The notes: a model not told the origin generated them from the sequence alone. A DNA stretch of 6,779 nucleotides from CAYZSU01 sp964480565 (GCA_964480565.1 CAYZSU010000100.1:1-6779), one strand, 5' to 3'; shown: positions 1 to 6,648, numbered from the stretch's first letter. A program made the numbers and translations.

Positions 1-39
1 TTAGAAGGCAGCTGCTCTATCCAACTGAGCTACGAGCGC
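1..39 (-). tRNA. tRNA-Arg (anticodon TCT), 5' part only, cut by the window edge
   Basis: Read on the minus strand, the first 39 bases give the 5' half of a tRNA: a 7-base acceptor strand GCGCTCG, the TA linker, a D arm with stem GCTC/GAGC and loop AGTTGGATA, one linker base, a 5-base anticodon 5' strand GCTGC, and the loop CTTCTAA. The anticodon TCT reads the Arg codon AGA. The layout resembles the bacterial tRNA-Arg(TCT) I know from E. coli. The 3' strand of the anticodon stem, the variable loop, the T arm and the acceptor 3' end lie outside the window. The 5' end is placed at 39 by the acceptor stem. A weak minus-strand promoter is conceivable, with TTGCCT as complement of 75-80 and TAGCAC as complement of 51-56, 18 bases apart, but the match is poor. 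Confidence 0.9.
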
Positions 40-343
40 AAGTGGGTGTAGTGCTACACTGAAAGGGCTAAAAAAGGCAAGTGAAAATAGGCAGTTACCC
101 ATTGCAAGCCTACCTGTCCTAAATAAGTATTTTTTTACACAATTATTTAAATATCATATCAAACAGTCGATTTTTATTTTACATCTGCATTTCAATGATT
201 ACTATATTGGTAGTCATGAACTGCCCAAAAAACAGACATTTTTTATGGAGTTTCCACCCAAAGGAACGCAAATAAATTGCACTAGCTACATAATCTACCA
301 CAGTTAGGTGCTTCAATGGACAATTTCATTCAAGGAGACACAT
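40..343. other. Intergenic region between tRNA-Arg and the pseudopilin gene
   Basis: This stretch of about 300 bases separates the divergently oriented tRNA and pseudopilin gene and must hold both promoters. It is AT-rich, most strongly at 128-182. I see GTGTAG/CTACAC arms around 46-59 close to the tRNA 5' end, and an AAAAAA/TTTTTT inverted repeat at 227-232 and 239-244 with a 6-base loop but no GC stem. A TATATT at 204-209 could be a -10 box, but the nearest -35-like TTTACA (178-183) is 20 bases away, so I do not call a promoter. A 20-codon open frame starting at the ATG at 245 has no ribosome binding site and is not called. Confidence 0.5.
332..337 (+). promoter_or_regulatory. Shine-Dalgarno site setting the pseudopilin start
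   Basis: AAGGAG lies six bases before the ATG at 344. This strong site favours the 344 start over an in-frame GTG at 308, which would add 12 residues and has no comparable site upstream. Confidence 0.85.
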
Positions 344-1558
344 ATGTTCATTATTCCACATGCAATCACAGAATCAGCTGCCACCCTCCCAAAACCAATC
401 TATCAGAAATCAAGCAATCTAGGAATTATTGAGATATTAATTGGCTTAACTGCTTTTTTTATCATTTCCCTTATATTTCGACCGCAGCTCACACGAGCGT
501 TCAAACGATTTAAAAAACACTATTTCAAGAAAAAAAACCCCTTTGGATTTTCCATCATTGAAATGGTTATCGTTATTTTAATCCTTACATTAGTCGTAAT
601 CGTCACATACCCCTATATAGCATCACTCAACAGTGAGGCAACCCTTGCTCAGGAAAATGGTATCATTGGATCCATTCGCGGCGGACTACAATCCTATTAT
701 ACCCAATCAAAATTAATCAATCGTATTCCAACATACCCACAATCATTAGATAATTCTACTGGCGGTAATGCTGCAGTCACAAACCCCCTATTTAGCATTG
801 TCCTATCAAGTCCCATAACAAAAGAGTGGAGTAAGTCCGGACAAATTTATACTGGCCCTACTGAAAACACCTATAGTTACAATCCTGAGAATGGAACATT
901 TCAATTAACATCTATCGCTGAAGGCAATATTGTACAGATACCGTTTAACAATCAAAATCAATTACTCCCACTTCCTTTTTCTGCAACTACCATAGGCAAT
1001 ACTACAATAGTTGACGGTATTTATGGCGAAGCAATGAAGTTTGATGGAATAGATAGCGTTTTACAAATTTCTCATTCAGATCAATTAAATTTAACCGATC
1101 AAGGTACATTGGAAGCCTGGATTAATATGGAAGAACATATTAATTTTGCCGGTATTATTCATAAAGGATCAAAGCGAAATTTTTCAGATGAAACATATAC
1201 ATGGCAATTTTGGAACAATAATCGCATGTTATTTGGCTTATGGGATGAAAATAATCGTTTTCATTCATTACAAACAAATACGCAATTCTTGTCCAATCAA
1301 TGGTATCATGTGGTAGCAACATGGGATGACAGCGGTATGAAAACATATATTAATGGGCAACTCGACAGCCTAAATCATCGAGATATTACAGCCAGACAGA
1401 GTCAAGGAGATGTATATATTGGTGCACAATATGAAAATTACTATAACCCAAATTGGCGTAACTTGCCATTTAATGGTATTATTGATGAAGCTAGAATATA
1501 CAATCGAGCATTAGCTGAAGAGGAAATACATAATAATTATCAACAAATTGCCCCATAA
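344..1558 (+). CDS. Prepilin-like protein with extra N-terminal membrane segment and C-terminal LamG-like domain
   Basis: This is a 404-residue protein of unknown specific role, probably a type II secretion or type IV pilus-like pseudopilin with a carbohydrate- or protein-binding head. Residues 28-45 form a hydrophobic helix, followed by a very basic stretch (46-64). Next comes a prepilin peptidase site, G68/F69-S-I-I-E73, with Glu at mature position 5 and a hydrophobic helix at 69-88. A linker of about 130 residues leads to a LamG/concanavalin-like jellyroll at about 222-400, shown by the FDG (233-235), the T-x-E-x-W-I (255-260), a central W-Y-H-V-V-A-T-W block, YINGQ, and a terminal IDEARIYNRAL signature. 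The positive-inside rule suggests a helical hairpin before cleavage. Usual prepilin leaders are short and hydrophilic, so the anchored leader is odd. No in-frame start codon lies nearer the cleavage site. No pilus or secretion genes are adjacent. The domain calls are confident; the biological role is not. Confidence 0.85.
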   Translation: MFIIPHAITESAATLPKPIYQKSSNLGIIEILIGLTAFFIISLIFRPQLTRAFKRFKKHYFKKKNPFGFSIIEMVIVILILTLVVIVTYPYIASLNSEATLAQENGIIGSIRGGLQSYYTQSKLINRIPTYPQSLDNSTGGNAAVTNPLFSIVLSSPITKEWSKSGQIYTGPTENTYSYNPENGTFQLTSIAEGNIVQIPFNNQNQLLPLPFSATTIGNTTIVDGIYGEAMKFDGIDSVLQISHSDQLNLTDQGTLEAWINMEEHINFAGIIHKGSKRNFSDETYTWQFWNNNRMLFGLWDENNRFHSLQTNTQFLSNQWYHVVATWDDSGMKTYINGQLDSLNHRDITARQSQGDVYIGAQYENYYNPNWRNLPFNGIIDEARIYNRALAEEEIHNNYQQIAP

Positions 1559-1566
1559 GGGGACAA
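1548..1566 (+). repeat. Small hairpin over the pseudopilin stop codon
   Basis: CCCC (1551-1554), loop ATAA and GGGG (1559-1562) form a 4-base GC stem around the TAA stop; TTG and CAA on either side could extend it past one bulged A. No T tract follows, so it is at best a weak or factor-assisted 3' end. No better terminator is visible before rpmE. Confidence 0.3.
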
Positions 1567-1673
1567 GCATAAAATAGATATTCCCACTTGAACCCCGCAC
1601 AAAACATCTTTTTCCCTTGCTTTCCCTTCCCCAGGATGATAGTTGCTCACAGCTAAATATATAGGAGTTATTT

Positions 1674-1895
1674 ATGAAAAAAGAAATTCATCCAAAATGT
1701 GAAAATGTAACCATTAAATGCACCTGCGGAAATGTCATTGAAACCACATCAACGCTATGCAAGGACTTTACCGTCGAACTATGCTCTAATTGCCATCCAT
1801 TTTTTACTGGCAAACAACGCTTAGTGGATACCACAGGGCGCGTGGAACGATTCCAAAAGCGGTATAAAAAGTTTGAATCGCTTCAAAAACAGTAG
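1674..1895 (+). CDS. rpmE: 50S ribosomal protein L31, zinc-binding (C+) type
   Basis: This 73-residue protein is L31, a large-subunit protein that helps bridge the two ribosomal subunits. The N-terminus MKKEIHP, the middle CSNCHPFFTGKQ and the downstream TTGRVERFQKRY match the family closely. All four zinc ligands of the C+ form are present: Cys16, Cys18, Cys37 and Cys40. Two further cysteines, Cys9 and Cys29, are not part of that set. AGGAG at 1663-1667, six bases before the ATG, supports the start. The C-terminus runs a few residues past short L31 versions and is rich in Lys and Gln. The gene is followed by its own terminator, so it is probably transcribed apart from prfA. In many bacteria zinc-type L31 is replaced by a zinc-free paralogue under zinc limitation; no such paralogue or Zur-like operator is seen here. 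Confidence 0.96.
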   Translation: MKKEIHPKCENVTIKCTCGNVIETTSTLCKDFTVELCSNCHPFFTGKQRLVDTTGRVERFQKRYKKFESLQKQ

Positions 1896-1917
1896 TCTCT
1901 GACACATCATGTTATTT

Positions 1918-1947
1918 AGCCCGTGAGGTTTACCCTCATGGGCTTTT
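1918..1947 (+). terminator. Rho-independent terminator after rpmE
   Basis: AGCCCGTGAGG (1918-1928) pairs with CCTCATGGGCT (1934-1944) across a 5-base loop, giving an 11-pair stem with one G-T wobble, followed directly by a T run (1944-1947). It starts 22 bases after the rpmE stop. It separates rpmE from prfA transcriptionally, unless read-through occurs. No clear prfA promoter was found between it and position 2003. Confidence 0.88.
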
Positions 1948-2002
1948 GTATATATGAGAAATTTCTTTTCTTATCTTAAAGCAGTCTCATTTTGGAGATA
2001 TT

Positions 2003-3067
2003 ATGTTTAAAAGACTTGATGATGTTGAAATACATTACAATGAACTCACCGATCAACTCGCACAACCAGACATCATCGCTAAGACGTCTCTCTATCAGCA
2101 ATTAGCCAAAGAACGTGCAGATCTCACAGAGCTAATGGATACATATCGATCCTACAAACAAATTGCACAGCAAATAAATGATAATCATAGCATTATTAAC
2201 GATGAAGAGGATGAAGAGTTGCGAAATATTGCAAAAGAGGAATTGCCCGAATTGCAAACAGCATGTGATGATCTTACCAAACAATTAAAAATACTACTAC
2301 TTCCCAAGGATCCCAATGATGACAAGAATATTCTGTTAGAAATCCGAGCAGGCACAGGTGGTGATGAAGCTGCACTTTTCGCGGCGGATTTATTTCGCAT
2401 GTATAAATTTTTTGCAGAACAAAAAAATTGGAAAGTAGAAATCTTAAGCTCCAACAGCACTGGACTTGGCGGCATCAAGGAATTAATTGCGCAAATCACC
2501 GGCCAAAATGTATATAGTTCATTAAAATATGAAAGCGGTGTTCACCGTGTGCAACGCGTGCCAGACACCGAAACATCTGGTCGAGTTCATACATCTGCAT
2601 GTACGGTTGCGGTCATGCCAGAGGCTGAAGACATTGATCTAAAAATTGATGAACAGGATTTACGCATTGATATTTATAGAGCATCAGGACCTGGTGGACA
2701 GGGTGTCAATACAACAGATTCCGCTGTTCGAATCACCCATATTCCAACAGGTGCAGTCGTGGCATGTCAGGATGAGCGCAGCCAACATAAGAATAAAGCA
2801 CGTGCCATGAAAATATTAAAAACACGTATATTGGATATTAAAATTCGAGAACAACATCAAGAACGCAGCGATGCGCGTCGGTCAATGATTGGATCTGGCG
2901 ATCGATCTGAAAAAATTCGCACCTATAATTTTCCTCAAAATAGACTCACTGACCACCGCATTGGTTTAACAGTACACAATTTACTTCAAGTACTGGACGG
3001 TAAATTAGAAGATATTCTCGTTCAAATTCGCACATCATTTCAAATGGAAATGCTTAAGAGCCAATAA
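2003..3067 (+). CDS. prfA: Peptide chain release factor 1
   Basis: RF1 recognises UAA and UAG stop codons and triggers hydrolysis of the finished peptide from tRNA in the ribosome. The 354-residue length is close to the roughly 360 usual for the family. An N-terminal helical domain (about 1-95) is followed by the conserved EIRAGTGGDEAALFA block, the PxT stop-codon reading motif as Pro187-Asp188-Thr189, and the catalytic Gly231-Gly232-Gln233 in the context SGPGGQGVNTTDSAVR. Conserved QDERSQHKNKARA and RTYNFPQNR blocks follow. The PxT motif, rather than the SPF of RF2, identifies RF1. GGAG at 1994-1997 is five bases before the ATG. The stop codon overlaps the prmC start by one base, so the two are probably translationally coupled, which suits their functional link. 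Confidence 0.98.
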   Translation: MFKRLDDVEIHYNELTDQLAQPDIIAKTSLYQQLAKERADLTELMDTYRSYKQIAQQINDNHSIINDEEDEELRNIAKEELPELQTACDDLTKQLKILLLPKDPNDDKNILLEIRAGTGGDEAALFAADLFRMYKFFAEQKNWKVEILSSNSTGLGGIKELIAQITGQNVYSSLKYESGVHRVQRVPDTETSGRVHTSACTVAVMPEAEDIDLKIDEQDLRIDIYRASGPGGQGVNTTDSAVRITHIPTGAVVACQDERSQHKNKARAMKILKTRILDIKIREQHQERSDARRSMIGSGDRSEKIRTYNFPQNRLTDHRIGLTVHNLLQVLDGKLEDILVQIRTSFQMEMLKSQ

Positions 3068-3909
3068 TGATCATTCAAGAAGTTTTAACTACGGCTATAT
3101 CTCAATTAAACGCTAAAGGCATTTCATCTGCGATACTAGATGCACAATTACTTCTCGCACATACATTGCACTGTTCCCGTAGCAACCTAATTGGTCATAC
3201 CCATACCCCCATCACCCATGATCAAAATACCTTATTTCAAGCACTGATTGCAAAGCGCTGTACACACATACCCATTGCATACATTACAGGCAAAAAAGAA
3301 TTTTGGTCGCAAACATTAACAGTCACTCCAGATGTTTTAATTCCACGGCCTGATACGGAAATACTCGTTGAAACCGTATTGTCGCATTTACACGATCATA
3401 CACTACACTACAATATTGCGGATATTTGCACTGGCAGCGGTGCCATCGCATGTGCACTTGCAAGCGAGCTATCCAATGCCCATTTTATATTATCTGATAT
3501 TTCATCTTCTGCACTATGCATTGCTGAAAAAAATATCGCTAGCCAAACAGAAAATTATCAATGCATCCAAGGCCATTTACTCACACCTCTCATGATCTCC
3601 TGCCCCTACGACATCATCACCGCCAACCCACCATATATTGATATTGATGATTACCACAGCCTTAGCCCCGACATTCATCATGAGCCAAAAGTGGCTTTGG
3701 TGAGTGATAAACATGGGCTTGACTTCATTTATCAGATTATCTTAGATGCACCCAATTACTTACAGCCAAAGGGTGCAGTACTGATAGAAATTGGAGATAA
3801 TCAAAAAGAGGATGCACTCAATTTTGCAATACAAACAATGACATATACATCTGTAACCTGTATTGATGATCTAAGTGGCGCCCCACGAGCTCTCTATTTA
3901 ACAGTATAG
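3067..3909 (+). CDS. prmC: Release factor glutamine methyltransferase
   Basis: PrmC (HemK) transfers a methyl group from S-adenosylmethionine to the Gln side chain of the GGQ motif in release factors, raising termination efficiency. The 280-residue length is normal. An N-terminal helical domain (about 1-75) leads into the family signature PRPDTE near residues 97-102. The SAM-binding loop follows at about 118-126 (ADICTGSGA), and then the catalytic Asn187-Pro188-Pro189-Tyr190 motif that holds the glutamine amide. The ATG shares its A with the prfA stop (TAATG), and a modest AAGAG lies six bases upstream, so expression is probably coupled to that of prfA. The first Cys in the SAM loop (DICTGSG) replaces a Gly more usual there, and the loop is otherwise intact. 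Confidence 0.96.
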   Translation: MIIQEVLTTAISQLNAKGISSAILDAQLLLAHTLHCSRSNLIGHTHTPITHDQNTLFQALIAKRCTHIPIAYITGKKEFWSQTLTVTPDVLIPRPDTEILVETVLSHLHDHTLHYNIADICTGSGAIACALASELSNAHFILSDISSSALCIAEKNIASQTENYQCIQGHLLTPLMISCPYDIITANPPYIDIDDYHSLSPDIHHEPKVALVSDKHGLDFIYQIILDAPNYLQPKGAVLIEIGDNQKEDALNFAIQTMTYTSVTCIDDLSGAPRALYLTV

Positions 3910-3989
3910 TTGCTATCCAAGTGGCGCAAATAGGTATTTCTTGCAAGTAATTTCCGCATTAAAAACAAACATGTGTAAAGGATATTAAT

Positions 3990-5252
3990 ATGGAAAAATT
4001 ATGCATAACAGGTGGGCAACCGCTCAAAGGAACAGTAACTATCAGTGGTGCAAAAAATGCCGCATTGCCAATTATGGCCGCAAGTCTTCTGGCATTTGGC
4101 AACCACCGCATTGAAAACATACCTGACTTACGGGATATACGCACAATGGTTGAATTATTAACACATGTTGGCGCATCAGTGACCAGAGATGACAATGCAC
4201 TAATCATTAACAATCGCCATCTAAGCGGCCAAGAAGCACCCTATGATTTAGTGAAAACAATGCGTGCATCTGTATTAGTGATGGGACCACTATTGGGACA
4301 ACTCCGACGCGCACAAGTATCATTGCCTGGCGGATGCGCGATTGGCGCCAGACCCATTGATCTCCACTTAAAAGCATTGGAACAAATGGGTGCATCCGTT
4401 GAATTAAAAGATGGATATGTGGATATTTATGCACCTCACTTGCATGGCGCGCACATTGCATTTGATAAAGTCACTGTCACTGGCACGGAAAATATCATAA
4501 TGGCTGCGGTATTAGCTGATGGACAGACAATCATTCACAATGCAGCAAAGGAACCGGAAGTCATTGATTTAGCCAATTACCTCATTTGTATGGGAGCAGA
4601 CATTACAGGTGCAGGCACAGATATAATTATTATTAATGGCGTAAAAAAACTAAACCCAACACCCTATCAAATTATACCCGACCGTATTGAAGCCGGTACA
4701 TTTTTAATTGCAGCAGGCATGACCCATGGTGATATCACTATTCAAAACTTCCCCCCCCATATGCTCGACGCCTTAATTACACGTCTTCGTGATGCAGGCA
4801 TGACCATAGATATCACTGGCACTACCGCACATGCATCTGCTGGCAAGGAATTAAAACCAATCGATATTACAACCAGTCCATTTCCAGGTTTTGCCACAGA
4901 TCTTCAAGCACAATTTATGGCATTAATGACTTTGGCCAATGGAACATGCATTGTAAATGAAACTATTTTTGAAAACAGATATATGCATGTCCCTGAACTT
5001 GTTCGCATGGGTGCAACTATCAGCGTTGAAGGCAATCGCGCTGTCATTAGAGGCGTGCCAACGCTCAAAGGAGCACCTGTTATGGCAACAGACTTGAGAG
5101 CCAGCGCATCACTTGTACTTGCAGGACTTGCAGCCAAAGGTACCACCGAAATCCATCGTATTTACCATCTTGACCGCGGATATGAGAATATTGAGCATAA
5201 ATTAAAGGAATTGGGTGCAAACATTGACCGGCAACCAGATACTATGATATAA
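3990..5252 (+). CDS. murA: UDP-N-acetylglucosamine 1-carboxyvinyltransferase
   Basis: MurA adds enolpyruvate from phosphoenolpyruvate to UDP-GlcNAc, the first committed step of peptidoglycan synthesis in the cytoplasm. The 420 residues match the E. coli enzyme in length and the protein reads as the full two-domain EPSP synthase-like fold. Lys22-Asn23 in SGAKNAALP, the catalytic loop PGGCAIGARP with Cys116 and Arg121, Asp304 in TDLQAQFMAL, and the C-terminal DRGYENIEHKL block are all present. Cys116 corresponds to the fosfomycin-reactive cysteine, unlike the Asp seen in chlamydiae and mycobacteria. AAAGGA at 3977-3982 is seven bases before the ATG. The 80-base gap after prmC holds no clear terminator, so murA may be co-transcribed with prfA-prmC. 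The stop codon lies inside a downstream -10 box. Confidence 0.98.
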   Translation: MEKLCITGGQPLKGTVTISGAKNAALPIMAASLLAFGNHRIENIPDLRDIRTMVELLTHVGASVTRDDNALIINNRHLSGQEAPYDLVKTMRASVLVMGPLLGQLRRAQVSLPGGCAIGARPIDLHLKALEQMGASVELKDGYVDIYAPHLHGAHIAFDKVTVTGTENIIMAAVLADGQTIIHNAAKEPEVIDLANYLICMGADITGAGTDIIIINGVKKLNPTPYQIIPDRIEAGTFLIAAGMTHGDITIQNFPPHMLDALITRLRDAGMTIDITGTTAHASAGKELKPIDITTSPFPGFATDLQAQFMALMTLANGTCIVNETIFENRYMHVPELVRMGATISVEGNRAVIRGVPTLKGAPVMATDLRASASLVLAGLAAKGTTEIHRIYHLDRGYENIEHKLKELGANIDRQPDTMI

Positions 5253-5253
5253 T
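5224..5253 (+). promoter_or_regulatory. Strong-looking sigma70 promoter overlapping the murA stop
   Basis: TTGACC (5224-5229) matches the -35 consensus at five of six bases. After an 18-base spacer, TATAAT (5248-5253) matches the -10 box perfectly and is preceded by TG at 5245-5246, an extended -10. Transcription would begin near 5260 and leave a leader of about 83 bases before the HisA-like gene. The TAA of the murA stop (5250-5252) is part of the -10 box. No operator is obvious. Confidence 0.72.
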
Positions 5254-5342
5254 ATTCATCATTAATATTGAAACCAATGTAACTGTTTACGACTCTGATA
5301 TTTTAAAACAATCTCATATATCACTATCACCAGGGGAATTAC

Positions 5343-6101
5343 ATGCTACTCATACCACATATGTACATTCGAAATCAGAAACTCGTCTACATTGACAATG
5401 CACCAAATACGCTCTTTTCCCCAGATCCAATTGAAACAGCCAAACACCTGGAATCCGCAGGAATTGAAGGTATTTTATGCACGGATTTAAATATTAGTCC
5501 TGTAGAGCAAAGCCCTAATTTATCTATTATCAAGCAGATTCATAATGATTTTAATATGGGAATTTATGTATCTGGAAACTTTAAAACAGAAAAAGAAATT
5601 GCATATTATTTGGATGCAGGCATTGAACTTATTGTGCTTGATTCCATTGCATATCAAAAACCAGATTTTGTTGAAGTGGTATCTGAAAAATATCCCAGCC
5701 AAATTGCCGCACATATTGACGTAAAAAACAATCGCGTCATTATTCCTGGATATGCAGTTGTCTCAAACAAAACTGCTTTCGATTATGCAGAGTCATTCAT
5801 TCAAAAAGGAATTCGCTATATTCTATACTCTGATGTCAGTGCTGACGGGCATATGCATTTAGATAATTTCCAAGCAATTTCAAAATTTTGCAATGAAACC
5901 ACTGCACGCATCATCATTACATCTGAAATACAATCCTTATCTGATATTGAAAAATTAATTCAACTCAATATAACACGCATTCAGGGACTTGTACTTGCGA
6001 AAGCTTTATATGAAGAACGCATTGATTTGCGCGGTGCAATTACAATGGTCAATGATTTGATACTATCGCGTGGCAGCGATGTCACTCTAACAGAAATGTA
6101 G
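5343..6101 (+). CDS. HisA-like TIM-barrel protein with altered active site
   Basis: This 252-residue protein follows the HisA pattern end to end. HisA is the histidine-pathway isomerase of a phosphoribosyl-formimino-AICAR intermediate. Matches include the IP near the start, DPIETAKHLESAGIEGI, YLDAGIE, a HIDVKNNRV strand, a YSDVSADG strand, and a C-terminal ALYEERIDL that favours HisA over HisF. Key positions differ. The catalytic Asp at HisA position 8 is Tyr8; the glycine-rich VGGGIR loop reads VSGNFK (76-81); the ASGG phosphate loop reads ITSE (192-195); and the usual Gly-Trp is Gly136-Tyr137. Asp126, equivalent to the second catalytic Asp, remains. I infer that it is unlikely to catalyse the HisA reaction and may be repurposed. 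The frame is intact, AGGGGA lies at 5332-5337 before the ATG, and codon use resembles the neighbours, so it does not look like a pseudogene. It probably shares a transcript with the HIT gene. Confidence 0.8.
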   Translation: MLLIPHMYIRNQKLVYIDNAPNTLFSPDPIETAKHLESAGIEGILCTDLNISPVEQSPNLSIIKQIHNDFNMGIYVSGNFKTEKEIAYYLDAGIELIVLDSIAYQKPDFVEVVSEKYPSQIAAHIDVKNNRVIIPGYAVVSNKTAFDYAESFIQKGIRYILYSDVSADGHMHLDNFQAISKFCNETTARIIITSEIQSLSDIEKLIQLNITRIQGLVLAKALYEERIDLRGAITMVNDLILSRGSDVTLTEM

Positions 6102-6110
6102 GTTTCCATC

Positions 6111-6449
6111 ATGAATTGTATTTTTTGTAAAATTATTGACGAACAAATCCCTGCAAATAAAATATATGACGACGAGCAAATACTCGTATTTCATGACATT
6201 AACCCGGTAGCCCCATTTCATATATTGATCATCCCTAAAAAACATATTTCGAGTCTTGCAGAACTGCAGGCTAACGACCAAGAACTCATGGGGTATATGC
6301 TGACAAAGGCTAGCGAATTGGCCAAACAATTGGGTATTTCAGATAGCGGCTATCGCACAGTCATCAATACCAATGCGCATGGTGGTCAAGTCGTTGAACA
6401 TCTCCACATGCATGTTATTGGTGGTACGCAATGCGGCACTATGATTTAA
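6111..6449 (+). CDS. HIT family (HinT-like) purine nucleotide hydrolase
   Basis: Histidine triad proteins of this type hydrolyse nucleoside phosphoramidates or related AMP-linked compounds in the cytoplasm, usually as homodimers. The 112-residue protein opens with CIFCKIIDEQIPA, the normal HinT start, with Cys3 and Cys6 that in some bacterial members bind zinc together with later histidines. It ends with the triad His97-Leu-His99-Met-His101 followed by VIGG; His99 is the expected nucleophile. The C-terminal tail after IGG (TQCGTMI) differs from the common GRPLGW-like ending, which may affect substrate choice. The start lies nine bases after the HisA-like stop with only a weak AGG at 6100-6102, so translation probably depends on coupling to the upstream gene. 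The physiological substrate cannot be read from the sequence. Confidence 0.94.
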   Translation: MNCIFCKIIDEQIPANKIYDDEQILVFHDINPVAPFHILIIPKKHISSLAELQANDQELMGYMLTKASELAKQLGISDSGYRTVINTNAHGGQVVEHLHMHVIGGTQCGTMI

Positions 6450-6540
6450 ATAGACCTCTTTCGTAACTTCGATCTAAAAACGAGCTATCGTACCAATACA
6501 TTGTCACTTGCGAAAAATAAAGTGATGAAGAAATCCCAAG

Positions 6541-6648
6541 CTGGATCGCCACGCACGCCCTTCGGGCCTTCTCGCGATGACGAACTAAGCCGGTTTGGAC
6601 CGCTCGCAATGAGAGGCGAATCTGAAGAAAATCAGACTCGACTAAGCC
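6541..6648. repeat. GC-rich dispersed-type intergenic repeat block
   Basis: The first 42 bases (6541-6582) have 29 G or C, far above the AT-rich surroundings, and contain GCCC-TTC-GGGC and an outer ATCGC/GCGAT pair. A second, diverged unit follows: CTCGCGATGA (6571-6580) recurs as CTCGCAATGA (6603-6612), and ACTAAGCC occurs exactly at 6584-6591 and 6641-6648. Between them a hairpin pairs CGA-TCTGA (6617-6625) with TCAGA-TCG (6632-6640) around one mismatch. The 'GGATCGCCACG ... CTCGCGATGACG' style is familiar from dispersed intergenic repeats in several bacterial genomes. Copy number in this genome cannot be seen from one window. Confidence 0.6.

Noticed and set aside
227..244. AAAAAA/TTTTTT inverted repeat as a terminator
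   Set aside because: The stem has only A-T pairs, and no gene ends just upstream on either strand.
245..307. Short open frame of about 20 codons before the pseudopilin gene
   Set aside because: It has no Shine-Dalgarno site and no recognisable protein features.
308..343. Upstream in-frame GTG start for the pseudopilin gene
   Set aside because: It adds 12 residues with no ribosome binding site before it, and those residues include the translated AAGGAG of the real site; ATG at 344 is better supported.
1..343. tRNA-linked genomic island carrying the pseudopilin gene
   Set aside because: Integration normally uses the tRNA 3' end, while the gene lies on the 5' side; no integrase or attachment repeat is visible.
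2185..2499. Minus-strand open frame of 104 codons inside prfA
   Set aside because: It lies wholly within a clear RF1 gene; the low-complexity Ser-rich product is what the antisense of Asp/Glu-rich codons gives.
3368..3595. Second plus-strand frame of 75 codons inside prmC
   Set aside because: It overlaps the SAM-binding core of PrmC in another frame and has no start signal or known features.
4207..4461. Minus-strand open frames inside murA (also 3959-4213 and 4904-5146)
   Set aside because: They are antisense shadows of a well-conserved gene, without ribosome binding sites or protein family features.
6087..6329. Minus-strand open frame across the HIT gene start
   Set aside because: It is antisense to the conserved HIT N-terminus and shows no independent coding evidence.
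6504..6525. TCACTT/AAGTGA hairpin as a terminator for the HIT gene
   Set aside because: It is a six-pair stem with a 10-base loop and no T tract, too weak to call.
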